Part shown: positions 8,501-13,918 of the stretch, piece after piece
Numbering within the stretch: position 1 is the first letter of the stretch
Layout of the letters: each line of letters begins with the position of its first letter
NCBI GenBank assembly: GCA_030740295.1
Contig: JASLXP010001288.1
Location: 1-13,918, forward strand
Source of the DNA: Planctomycetota bacterium
GTDB lineage: Bacteria; Planctomycetota; PUPC01; JACPCR01
Direction of reading: 5' to 3'
Length of the DNA: 13,918 nt
The notes under the pieces: model-generated
Seen by the model: the letters and a program-made list of their open reading frames with translations, nothing else
The model's database searches: none
What the model was told of the DNA's origin: nothing
Program-made: the position numbers and the translations under genes

Positions 8501-10117
8501 CATATATCGCTTCGTGGCGGCTTCGAAGGGCAGCACGATGTCACCGATATCTGCTTTGAATATTTTCCTGTTGATCGTTGCGGTGGCTTCACCGAGATCC
8601 GGTTTGATTGTGCCGTCTTCATTTGCCTCGACCTCCTGGACGCTGAGCCCGAGAGCTCTGGCGGTCGTGCTTACGGTCATGGCATAGATCGCCTGGCGCA
8701 TCTTGAGTGCTTCCTTCCTGGCCTGCTGAAATCCGTTTTCTACTTTGAGGTCGTCTTTGAGCTTTTCATAGTCGAGGTTCGGCACGCTTCCGGCCTGGAT
8801 CTCCTTCCAGCTCGGCCGGTAACTCGGCTTCTGGCTGACTACGCGCAGCACGTATACACCGTCCGTGGATTCCAGCAGGTCGCTCGTGTAGGTGAGCACA
8901 TCGTCCGAGCTCATCGGTTTGCCATCGCTGCGAGATTGATAAATCTTGAAGGCAGCAGCCTGCACCTGGGAGGCGCGGGCTATAGGGCCGACGGTCGAAT
9001 CATTCATTTCTCGATTCGAAACATCCTGCGTACGGCCGCGATATCTCACCTTGTATTTTTCTGCGAGTGTCTGCAGGTAGGTGTCGAGGTCCTCCATCTC
9101 GATGGAAGCGGTTTCTCCCCAGGAGTTCAGCACGCTTGCCATTCGGCTGCGGGCAATGTGCTTTGCCTCGGTCTCGGTGATCTTGTTGACTACCTCGTGA
9201 TAGACCTCGGAGATGCTCTTGTAACGGGGCCTGCCTTTCTTGACGTCATCATCACTGTTTTTGTAGTCATCCCGATTGGTGTAGTAATACTTCTCCACTC
9301 GTGCATATGGGAGCGGGTCACCGGCCTTGAGCTCGAACTGGATATCCTTGAAGTTTGCGTAAACGTATTCGATAGCGACCCTGTTCGGCTGGTAATACTT
9401 GCCGGACTGTTTCCGCCCGCCCGGCACGAGACCGGCATCGGCCTGGTTGTTTTCCTCGAAGTATTCCTGGACCTGCTCCTCGGTCGGTTCCGTCAGCTCT
9501 GAAAATTCATCGGAACGGAAAGACAGATACTTGGCCTTGAGCTGGGCTCTCTCCTTTTCGAATTCCGCCCTGCGTTCCAGATCGTTTGGCCGCACGATGC
9601 TCAGCATGGCCTGCTGATATTTTTCTACGAGGATGCTCTCACGGAGTGTGCGCTCGAAGGTAGCGGTGGTCATGTCGTACCTTCGCAACATCTGCTGATA
9701 GGCTGTTCGGTCGAATGGTGCGTTTTCGTCTAATTCTGTCTTCTCTCCGCGGCTGGACCAATAGCCCACCCTCGTCTTGATACGGTCGAGGACCTCGCTA
9801 TCCGTGGCGACCACGCCCGCGGCCTGGGCTTCTCGCAGCATGATCATCTGTGTGAGGATGAACGAGTGAAACTGTTCATCAGACTGGTTGCGCCGGCCAA
9901 ACAGATTGCCCCATCGCTGCCGGAAGCTCCGATATTCATCGATATCGAGAGGCTCACCCCGGTGAAGGCCGGGCGCCTTGGGCCCGCCGCCAAGAAGCAT
10001 GGCCACTACTTGCACCATGGTACGCTCCAATCCAAAACCAATGAAGACGACGGCTGAGATGGCAATTAAAACCCAGAGCAGCCAGCCCTGGTTACGCCTG
10101 AGTAAGCTAAGCGGCAT
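5540..10117 (-). CDS. Giant membrane-anchored PpiD/SurA-like periplasmic chaperone with repeated modules
   Basis: One uninterrupted frame encodes 1525 residues. Residues 13-30 form a single transmembrane segment after a short basic N-terminus (RRNQ). The SurA-type N-terminal helical domain follows at about 55-210, where FDRTAYQQML...T-x-x-TFERTLRE matches the FDNSRYNGIL...QYAQALR layout of E. coli PpiD. The body should be periplasmic. From about residue 195 a unit recurs about four times (starts near 195, 553, 834 and 1138): a Y-L/I-x-V strand, an acidic 'deeL-x-x-YE' helix, an E-Y/E-I strand, a helical stretch, then a strand pair resembling the C-terminal end of a parvulin domain. That tail resemblance recurs near 407-430, 525-550, 695-715, 804-825, 998-1018, 1108-1128, 1316-1338 and 1456-1480. 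I see no complete parvulin active site, so it may act as a holdase rather than a prolyl isomerase. ATG 10117 is preceded by AAGAG 7 nt away. E. coli PpiD has about 620 residues, so this is unusually long. Divergent from the kinase-like gene. Confidence 0.85.
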   Translation of the reverse strand: MPLSLLRRNQGWLLWVLIAISAVVFIGFGLERTMVQVVAMLLGGGPKAPGLHRGEPLDIDEYRSFRQRWGNLFGRRNQSDEQFHSFILTQMIMLREAQAAGVVATDSEVLDRIKTRVGYWSSRGEKTELDENAPFDRTAYQQMLRRYDMTTATFERTLRESILVEKYQQAMLSIVRPNDLERRAEFEKERAQLKAKYLSFRSDEFSELTEPTEEQVQEYFEENNQADAGLVPGGRKQSGKYYQPNRVAIEYVYANFKDIQFELKAGDPLPYARVEKYYYTNRDDYKNSDDDVKKGRPRYKSISEVYHEVVNKITETEAKHIARSRMASVLNSWGETASIEMEDLDTYLQTLAEKYKVRYRGRTQDVSNREMNDSTVGPIARASQVQAAAFKIYQSRSDGKPMSSDDVLTYTSDLLESTDGVYVLRVVSQKPSYRPSWKEIQAGSVPNLDYEKLKDDLKVENGFQQARKEALKMRQAIYAMTVSTTARALGLSVQEVEANEDGTIKPDLGEATATINRKIFKADIGDIVLPFEAATKRYMLLVTGGTEARRQARAMTLDDDKLKAHEFSPSEALLEEHYETVKTGPAYKNPDKVEAEILQARNASFEGDGQKARAALEAVAKDEVVTKEATTTKEKADQKDKIKELAEKSNIRYGKNLDSFEVGDNQAMTKQLGTGIANAIGLATALDKAEEGKWSEIKDSLEGPFMIRVVSKTPGGPADFKDVRQRVKEDFLSGWKDRASSDQFALLWQEQLNASLGKVDTLDPIVKKTTKTFGARSSEYFVASRAPARFEDDKGVADAIRALKQGQLSGLLESENSFVIGMVRDEKTEKKVAAKYIEVAVDDFKPAPDAIKDEDLKAHYETNKRTAPAEVEIEYVTADIATLKAEIEKGLTSADKTDYFNKHLSDYYKGLDIKTAEPAVINDLSDERASSQAQEKILEAYDIVRKAAQKGDNSFEKLGERDGLTYKKVKFSRNNVHKVAAHLGSLQGHPQKAMAMANGDISKPVRTSTDYFIFRRLALTPARELPLDEVKEDVIKAVQAKKALAAAKAWVASVVTASKGKSLDDGLKAAEYPEGMKAAEVLRTVPFGATTSLSSVPSGDFRDAAVKLQKGDVFGPFESENTVLAGAISDVTDETSRKFLFVSYPFDSFRPLESQVKDEEVAAAYEKDKATYRKPDQFQLEYLFASYPVLMESEEIKALATDDALKKLYEEKKNTLYKDLQKSTKDKVVAMPFDQVKGEVSFLFNSQAAEKLADGKIKSAEEKIRAGGELPAVAKELGLKHGATEFFSKEKPEDPVAVFRDLEKVTDLAQIAVELKDGEIRANDNLKTSSGRALVKRKAFKKSYVPELAEVREQVMDKVLDAKARDAARSFAESVHTRLTEALSEKKESGEKVDQIRETVREATYLADSVVLPVVRETQLFSRPNFIQGRHFGFVPGLTGGNYELQTQFALAAFGEPRGKISAPVTSENVNTECILLTISGTKEPTEKDFESQRLLVGRYSQRDKIQGASSSWTKVVASLQEAPR

Positions 10118-10165
10118 GTGAAAACTCTTATCTGTGAATTAAAGGTGTGACCGCGGTGGCAAATA

Positions 10166-10187
10166 TTTGAAGTTGACAGGTTTCAAA
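10166..10187. promoter_or_regulatory. Inverted repeat upstream of the chaperone gene
   Basis: TTTGAA (10166-10171) and TTCAAA (10182-10187) are perfect inverted arms with a 10-nt spacer, overlapping a CAAATATTTG palindrome at 10160-10169. The site lies 49 bp upstream of the chaperone start, where its promoter should be. On the minus strand TTGAAA could serve as a -35 box, but no well-spaced -10 box is visible. Operator or promoter role is a guess. Confidence 0.2.
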
Positions 10188-10319
10188 GCCGGGCCCGATG
10201 AAGCTGGAATGCCGGCGGTAGAATCCTCGAAGCTCTCTGTGTCCTTTTGGGGCTTATTCTCCTCGAATTGGCCTTAAGATGAATCCTGTCCGGCCCCGTC
10301 AGACTCGATTGTGTTCGCT

Positions 10320-10477
10320 GCCCTCATGAGGGCCGGGGATTATAGGTCTAACGCCCTCTTATTCAACGGTTTTGGCCTGTCCCTCGCCACAGGCCAGTCA
10401 TTGCGTCCGAAGTGTGCGACAGCTAGAATCCCCGCCTTTCGCATGAGATATCACGGCATCGGACGCAACACGATGCC
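10320..10477. other. Cluster of nested inverted repeats, candidate structured leader RNA
   Basis: This part of the divergent spacer (10118-10621) contains no convincing gene but several complementary pairs. They are: a 14-bp perfect palindrome GCCCTCATGAGGGC at 10320-10333; a long-range stem pairing 10334-10345 with 10423-10434 (11 of 12 positions, one A-G mismatch); inside it a perfect 8-bp hairpin TGGCCTGT/ACAGGCCA at 10373-10396 with an 8-nt loop; and a perfect 7-bp hairpin GGCATCG/CGATGCC at 10455-10477 with a 9-nt loop. It lies directly upstream of the kinase-like gene. It could be a 5' leader, a small RNA or a set of operators. No known riboswitch or RNA family was recognised. Confidence 0.35.
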
Positions 10478-10621
10478 ATCCCGCTGTGGCCGGTGAAACG
10501 ATGACAGGTGGGCATCGAAAGCCAGCCAGGCAGCCCATCCAATCGGGAAATTCCCCAACGGCTTCGGCTTTCTCCAGCTCATTGTCGCCAACGTCAGGAT
10601 TTCTTCGCCAACCTTTCTGAG

Positions 10622-12184
10622 ATGCCCTCCCGCAGCGATCTTCTTTTTGCTCAGCTTCTGGTGAACAGCCATCTCCTGTCCAAGGAGCAGGCTGAATCGT
10701 GTCTCACTGAGATTCAGGAGAGCGGCAGGAACGGGCATAAGAAAGCGCTCGGAGATGTCATCCTCGAGATGAAGTTCATTGAGGAGAAGCCACTCCGAAA
10801 TGCCTTCAGCCTCATGAGCCGATTCCCATACGACGTGCGGCAGCGAGGGGAGAAAATCGGCAGCTACACCATATTGCGACAGCTCGGTAAAGGCGGCATG
10901 GGCCCCTGCTACGAGGTTGCACACGTGCAGCGGCCACAGGAAACCGTCGTGCTCAAGACCTTGCCGGTTATGATGGCCTCCGAGCCCGAGTTCCGGGAAC
11001 GGTTCTTTCGGAATGTCATCAAGGCCATGCAGTGCCGCCATGTAAACCTGGGCCGCATCATCGAGGCGGATGTGAGTGAACACGTGTACTACGTCGTGCA
11101 GGAGCTTGTCCCCGGTCAGGCTCTGGGCGCAGTGCTCGATCACATGCCCATGCTCGAGGAGATTCAGGCGCGAGAGGTGGTCATCCAGGCCGCGCTGGGC
11201 CTGCAGAAACTCGAGGAGATGCAGACCTGGCACGGCGGCGTCAAGCCCAACAACCTTCTCCTCACTCACACCGGATTGGTCAAGCTGGTGGATCTCGGCC
11301 TTTCCTCCTTCGCCGGCTGGGGTGAGCCGCTCACGCAACCGTCAGGCGCCTGGAGCACGCCCTACTACTGCAGCCCCGAATTCGGCCGGCCGGAAGCAAA
11401 GCAGGACGTGCGTTCTGATGTTTATTCTCTGGGAGTGGTCTTCTATGAAATGCTCACCGGAGGAGTGCCATTCTCCGGCACGATACCGGTCCTCGACATG
11501 CGCCGGCGAATGACCGAGCCCTGGCCCGATCCCTGGGCAAAGAACTCAGATATCAGCGACAACGCCATTGAAATCCTCAACAGGATGACCGCGCTCAATC
11601 CCAATGAACGTTACCCGGACATCGCTTCACTTCTGGCGGACCTTGAATCCACTTTGGGTGGCCGGGCTCTGTCGGTACCGCCGCTGAGTGGACCGGAATC
11701 CGTGGAAGACACCGAGGAAGCGGAGTGGGCGGACACGCGGGTGGTGGATACCGTTGATCCGGACAAGAAGGAAGACGAGCCAACTGAAAAGCCCGAACTG
11801 GCACCTGAGCTCGACACATTTTACGAGGAGGCGGTACAGGCAGAGGCGCACGGTCAGGAAGATATCGGAACAAAGCCCTTGCCTGCCAAAAAGAAGAAGG
11901 AGGAAACCAGGGAGCACCCCAAAAAGCTGGACGGCTCACAGGAGCTCGTCGCTCTGCTCGAAGAGGCTGAAAAGCTGCAGGCAACAGACACCCCGCCGGT
12001 AAAGAGCATGAAGCTCCAGGGTCCGGATGAAGAGGAAGATGAGCCCGAAGATTCACAGGAACTGCCAGACGCACCAATGGAAGAAACCGTCCCCACGCCA
12101 TCACCCTTGATACTCATTGCAGTGAGTGCGCTGGTTACCCTGGTATTGGCAGGCCTGTTGATTCTGGGTCTGGGAATGTTTTGA
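10622..12184 (+). CDS. Tail-anchored serine/threonine kinase-fold protein, predicted pseudokinase
   Basis: This 520-residue protein has three parts. Residues 5-65 form a small helical domain (LLFAQLLVNSHLLSKEQAE) resembling the 'L-x-x-L-L-x-x-x-x-L-L-x-x-E-Q' N-terminal domain of type II secretion ATPases. A Hanks-type kinase domain spans about 78-346. An acidic and lysine-rich linker (about 350-490) leads to a C-terminal membrane helix (495-517). Kinase landmarks present are the glycine loop GKGGMG (89-94), VAIK-type lysine K112, K208 and N211 of the catalytic loop, DLG (224-226), SPE (251-253), D266 and R330. The HRD motif is H204-G205-G206, so the catalytic aspartate is missing, and the helix-C glutamate position reads Asn131. 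It is therefore probably catalytically dead, acting as a nucleotide-binding or scaffold protein facing the cytoplasm. I chose ATG 10622 because the first domain starts there. GTG 10508 would add 38 residues of unrelated composition. Divergent from the giant chaperone. Confidence 0.85.
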   Translation: MPSRSDLLFAQLLVNSHLLSKEQAESCLTEIQESGRNGHKKALGDVILEMKFIEEKPLRNAFSLMSRFPYDVRQRGEKIGSYTILRQLGKGGMGPCYEVAHVQRPQETVVLKTLPVMMASEPEFRERFFRNVIKAMQCRHVNLGRIIEADVSEHVYYVVQELVPGQALGAVLDHMPMLEEIQAREVVIQAALGLQKLEEMQTWHGGVKPNNLLLTHTGLVKLVDLGLSSFAGWGEPLTQPSGAWSTPYYCSPEFGRPEAKQDVRSDVYSLGVVFYEMLTGGVPFSGTIPVLDMRRRMTEPWPDPWAKNSDISDNAIEILNRMTALNPNERYPDIASLLADLESTLGGRALSVPPLSGPESVEDTEEAEWADTRVVDTVDPDKKEDEPTEKPELAPELDTFYEEAVQAEAHGQEDIGTKPLPAKKKKEETREHPKKLDGSQELVALLEEAEKLQATDTPPVKSMKLQGPDEEEDEPEDSQELPDAPMEETVPTPSPLILIAVSALVTLVLAGLLILGLGMF

Positions 12185-12377
12185 AGTTCAAGAATCAGAA
12201 ACCCAAAATTTCAGCTCTCAACTCTCAAGCCCCGACTTCGCAGCATCTCCCCGGCACCCAACATTCATCACTCCTCCAATATCCAACATCTCCCAGCATG
12301 ACACTTCTGAACCGCGCTCCTGACTCATCCGTAGCATCACTTCTTTACTTCCGCTCTACCAACATTCAGTCACCACC
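12185..12377. other. G-depleted spacer with short heptamer repeats upstream of the aminotransferase gene
   Basis: Only about 20 of 193 bases on the + strand are G, far below the surrounding genes. The stretch contains a perfect tandem pair of the heptamer CTCTCAA at 12215-12228. It also has degenerate CATTCA/CAACAT words, including one just before the aminotransferase ATG. No Shine-Dalgarno precedes that ATG. No promoter, gene or terminator is evident. Confidence 0.5.
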
Positions 12378-13613
12378 ATGTCAAACACAGACACCCTTGC
12401 CGTAAACGGCGGCACACCCGTACGAGACAATCAACAGAAGTCCTGGACCCGCTGGCCCCCCAACGAAGAAGACGAATGGGAGAAGACGATTGAGCCTGCA
12501 TTGCGGGAAGTCTTCCTCAGCCGCACTGAAGGGCTGCCGGCCCCGAATGGTTTGGGGTTCGGTGAGGCATTTGCCGAATACTGCAATGCAAAATACGGCA
12601 TCATGATGCCGCACGGTACCGATGCGATCATGGCCGCGCTGGCAGGGGCACTGGATCTTGACGGCATTGGTGAGGGAGGCGAAGTCATCATCCCGAACTT
12701 CACATTCATCGCGACGGCGAGCGCGCCGCTTTCGATGCGATGTACGGTGGCACTGGTCGATGCAGATCCCAGGACTTTCACGATCTCGCCCGAAGCAGTG
12801 GAGAATGCGATCACGGATAAGACGGTCGCCATCCTGCCGGTGCACGTGTGTGGACACCCCGCCGATATGGGAGCGCTTAAAGAGATCGCAGACCGGCACA
12901 GCCTCAAGATTGTCGAAGACTGTGCACAGGCACACGGAGCGGAATACCACGGGCAGCGAGTGGGATCGCTCAGCGATGCCGGTGCCTACAGTTTTCAATC
13001 CAGTAAAAACCTTACGAGCGGTGAAGGCGGATGCCTGGTCACCAACGACGAAGACGTCCGCGACCGCGCCCACGCATTCAAAGACGTGGGACGCCGCCCC
13101 GGCGGGGCACGCTGGGAGTACCCTCGCCTTGGCTGGAATTACCGTACCTCCGAATACCTGGCAGCACTGCTGCTTACACGCCTGCCTTACCTCGACGAGC
13201 AGACCAATCGTCGCAACGAAAACGCGGCCATCCTCAACGAGGGCCTCAATCAGGCGGGCGGCCTGATCCCTCCGCACTGGGCGGATTACACCACCCGACA
13301 TGGATACCACCTCTACATGATGCTCTACCAGCCGGAAGCCTTTGGCGGCCGAACTCGCGCCGAATTCGTCAAGGCCATCAGCGCAGAAGGCATCCCTTGC
13401 GGCCCCTGCTACACCAGCCCGCTATCCGACACCGGAGGCCTAAAGTCCATCGCCGAACGCTACCCCGAGCAGGTGCGCCGTCTCCCATGCCCCAACATCG
13501 AATACATCTGCGATCACAACCTGATCTTTTCCCAGCAAACCCTCCTCGGCAGCAAAGAAGATATGCAGGATATCGTGACCGCTGTGCAGAAGATTCGAGA
13601 TGCTTGGGGATAG
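12378..13613 (+). CDS. DegT/DnrJ/EryC1/StrS-family PLP-dependent aminotransferase
   Basis: This 411-residue enzyme is of the sugar-aminotransferase family, which transfers an amino group to keto sugars or inosose-like compounds using pyridoxal phosphate. Hallmarks are the start segment LAVNGGTPVR (7-16); the cofactor-phosphate loop HGTDAIMAAL (79-88); PNFTFIATASA (106-116); VEDCAQAHGA (179-188), with D181 for the pyridine nitrogen; SFQSSKNLTSGEGG (205-218), whose K210 is the expected Schiff-base lysine; and GWNYR (252-256). Length and order are normal for the family. The LAVNGGTPVR opening is typical of the subgroup near 3-amino-5-hydroxybenzoate synthase and glutamine:scyllo-inositol aminotransferases, whose specificity is often unknown. 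The ATG has no Shine-Dalgarno. The gene stands alone, 193 bp after the kinase-like gene, and a tandem repeat array begins within ten bases of its stop. Whether it belongs to cell-surface glycan or small-molecule synthesis cannot be told from this window. Confidence 0.93.
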   Translation: MSNTDTLAVNGGTPVRDNQQKSWTRWPPNEEDEWEKTIEPALREVFLSRTEGLPAPNGLGFGEAFAEYCNAKYGIMMPHGTDAIMAALAGALDLDGIGEGGEVIIPNFTFIATASAPLSMRCTVALVDADPRTFTISPEAVENAITDKTVAILPVHVCGHPADMGALKEIADRHSLKIVEDCAQAHGAEYHGQRVGSLSDAGAYSFQSSKNLTSGEGGCLVTNDEDVRDRAHAFKDVGRRPGGARWEYPRLGWNYRTSEYLAALLLTRLPYLDEQTNRRNENAAILNEGLNQAGGLIPPHWADYTTRHGYHLYMMLYQPEAFGGRTRAEFVKAISAEGIPCGPCYTSPLSDTGGLKSIAERYPEQVRRLPCPNIEYICDHNLIFSQQTLLGSKEDMQDIVTAVQKIRDAWG

Positions 13614-13622
13614 GTGGAAGAG

Positions 13623-13706
13623 GTGAATGGTGAAGAGTGAATGGTGAATGGTGAATGGTGAATGGTGAAGAGTGAATGGTGAATGGTGAATGGTGAATGG
13701 TGAATG
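13623..13706. repeat. Heptanucleotide tandem repeat array, 12 units of GTGAATG
   Basis: Twelve contiguous 7-nt units start 10 nt after the aminotransferase stop codon. Ten are GTGAATG and two (units 2 and 7, 35 nt apart) are GTGAAGA, giving a hint of a five-unit higher-order period. A degenerate unit GTGGTGG follows at 13707-13713. The + strand is free of C from 13604 to 13715. The minus-strand frame reads as a monotonous SPFTIHH-type peptide, which is only a translation of the repeat. This resembles the short tandemly repeated heptamers known from cyanobacteria and other environmental bacteria. Confidence 0.95.
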
Positions 13707-13748
13707 GTGGTGGAGCCATGCTGCGCTCAAGGTTGGCTGGTTCTGGGC

Positions 13749-13784
13749 TCTTAATCGTTATCCTAATCGTTCTCTTAATCTTCC
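13749..13784. repeat. Three-copy 12-nt tandem repeat
   Basis: Three adjacent 12-mers are TCTTAATCGTTA, TCCTAATCGTTC and TCTTAATCTTCC, sharing the core T-C-(T/C)-T-A-A-T-C. They lie 42 nt after the heptamer array. Composition is T-rich and quite unlike the G-rich array next to it. It may be another simple-sequence element typical of spacers in this genome. Confidence 0.6.
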
Positions 13785-13918
13785 GGCTGTGAAGGTCTGC
13801 TGTCGCAGGTCATGGTTTTTCGGACAACGCGTGCCACGTCTCATGGACAACTGGACTGAGCGCAGGTCCAGGGCCCATTTCTCAGAGACTTCGCGGGCAC
13901 GGTCGTAGGATGGAATGG
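13785..13918. other. Window-edge segment without an assignable gene
   Basis: No recognised gene starts or ends here. One minus-strand frame is open from the right edge (about 13917) to a stop near 13758 and would encode about 50 residues including an SYDRAREVSEKWALDLRS stretch. That could be the C-terminal end of a gene lying beyond the window, but its tail runs through the 12-nt repeat and no family is recognised. A 6-bp hairpin CTGGAC/GTCCAG (13851-13871) is also present. Confidence 0.25.

Noticed and set aside
8387..9502. Long plus-strand open frame (371 codons) inside the giant chaperone gene
   Set aside because: It is fully antisense to a continuous 1525-residue PpiD-like protein, and its translation looks like the antisense of Lys/Glu-rich coding sequence (Phe/Leu/Val-rich) with no motifs.
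5540..10117. Fusion or assembly artefact joining several chaperone genes
   Set aside because: The frame is continuous, there is one N-terminal membrane anchor only, and the repeated modules are strongly diverged from each other, which argues for old internal duplication rather than misassembly.
10173..10178. TTGACA as a -35 box for the kinase-like gene
   Set aside because: No -10-like sequence lies 16-18 bp downstream, where the DNA is GC-rich, and the position is over 440 bp from the start codon.
10311..10496. Small plus-strand open frame (61 codons) in the divergent spacer
   Set aside because: It starts with GTG, lacks a ribosome-binding site, has no recognisable motif, and overlaps the dense inverted repeats.
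10508..10621. GTG at 10508 as start of the kinase-like protein
   Set aside because: The extra 38 residues have no domain character, and the conserved-looking N-terminal domain begins right after ATG 10622. It is kept only as an alternative.
12381..13310. Minus-strand open frame (309 codons) opposite the aminotransferase
   Set aside because: The plus-strand DegT-family protein is complete with its catalytic lysine; the antisense frame has no motifs.
13623..13706. CRISPR-like array
   Set aside because: The units are 7 nt, contiguous and without spacers; no cas genes are nearby.
13440..13730. Minus-strand frames with repeated SPFTIHH peptide
   Set aside because: The peptide is only the translation of the heptamer array; three heptamer units give a seven-residue period in any open frame.

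Overview
The window reads as a piece of a sulfatase-rich, Gram-negative-type bacterial genome of roughly 55-60% GC by eye. Two sulfatases sit beside a sugar-acid dehydratase, with an inner-membrane PpiD/SurA-like periplasmic chaperone, a eukaryotic-type kinase-fold protein and heptanucleotide tandem repeats in the spacers. This mix fits the PVC/Lentisphaerota/Kiritimatiellota/Planctomycetota kind of environmental bacterium. That placement is inference from gene content; no marker gene is present.

Left block (17-5492, all + strand): a sulfatase without a visible signal peptide, a glucarate-dehydratase-type enolase-superfamily enzyme, a 301-bp spacer holding a long imperfect palindrome, an Ldh-family (malate/L-lactate/diketogulonate type) NAD(P)H oxidoreductase, and a second sulfatase with a signal peptide. 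Together they look like a small catabolic module for sulfated, uronate-type sugars. Sulfate would be removed outside the cytoplasm by one enzyme and inside by the other, with acid-sugar dehydration and keto-acid reduction in the cytoplasm. No transporter, lyase or aldolase lies in the window, so the pathway is incomplete here. Both sulfatases depart from the textbook C-x-P-S/T/A-R activation motif: CVPFR in the first and CSSTR (no proline) in the second.

Middle block (5540-10117, - strand): one 1525-residue, N-terminally anchored PpiD-like protein, about 2.4 times the length of E. coli PpiD. The 'SurA-linker plus parvulin-tail' architecture appears to be repeated about four times, and no recognisable catalytic parvulin core is visible. 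Its divergent neighbour (10622-12184, +) is a tail-anchored kinase-fold protein whose catalytic HRD motif is HGG, so it is probably a pseudokinase. The roughly 500-bp spacer between them contains several nested perfect or near-perfect inverted repeats and may encode a structured leader.

Right block (12378-13918): a DegT/DnrJ/EryC1/StrS-family PLP aminotransferase follows a G-depleted spacer. Immediately after its stop codon comes a C-free array of the heptamer GTGAATG (12 units), then a short 12-nt tandem repeat and an edge segment with no assignable gene. Traces of different heptamer repeats also occur at the left edge and upstream of the aminotransferase.

No rRNA, tRNA, CRISPR array, integrase or transposase gene was found. 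Clear Shine-Dalgarno sequences are rare: only the second sulfatase has a strong one.
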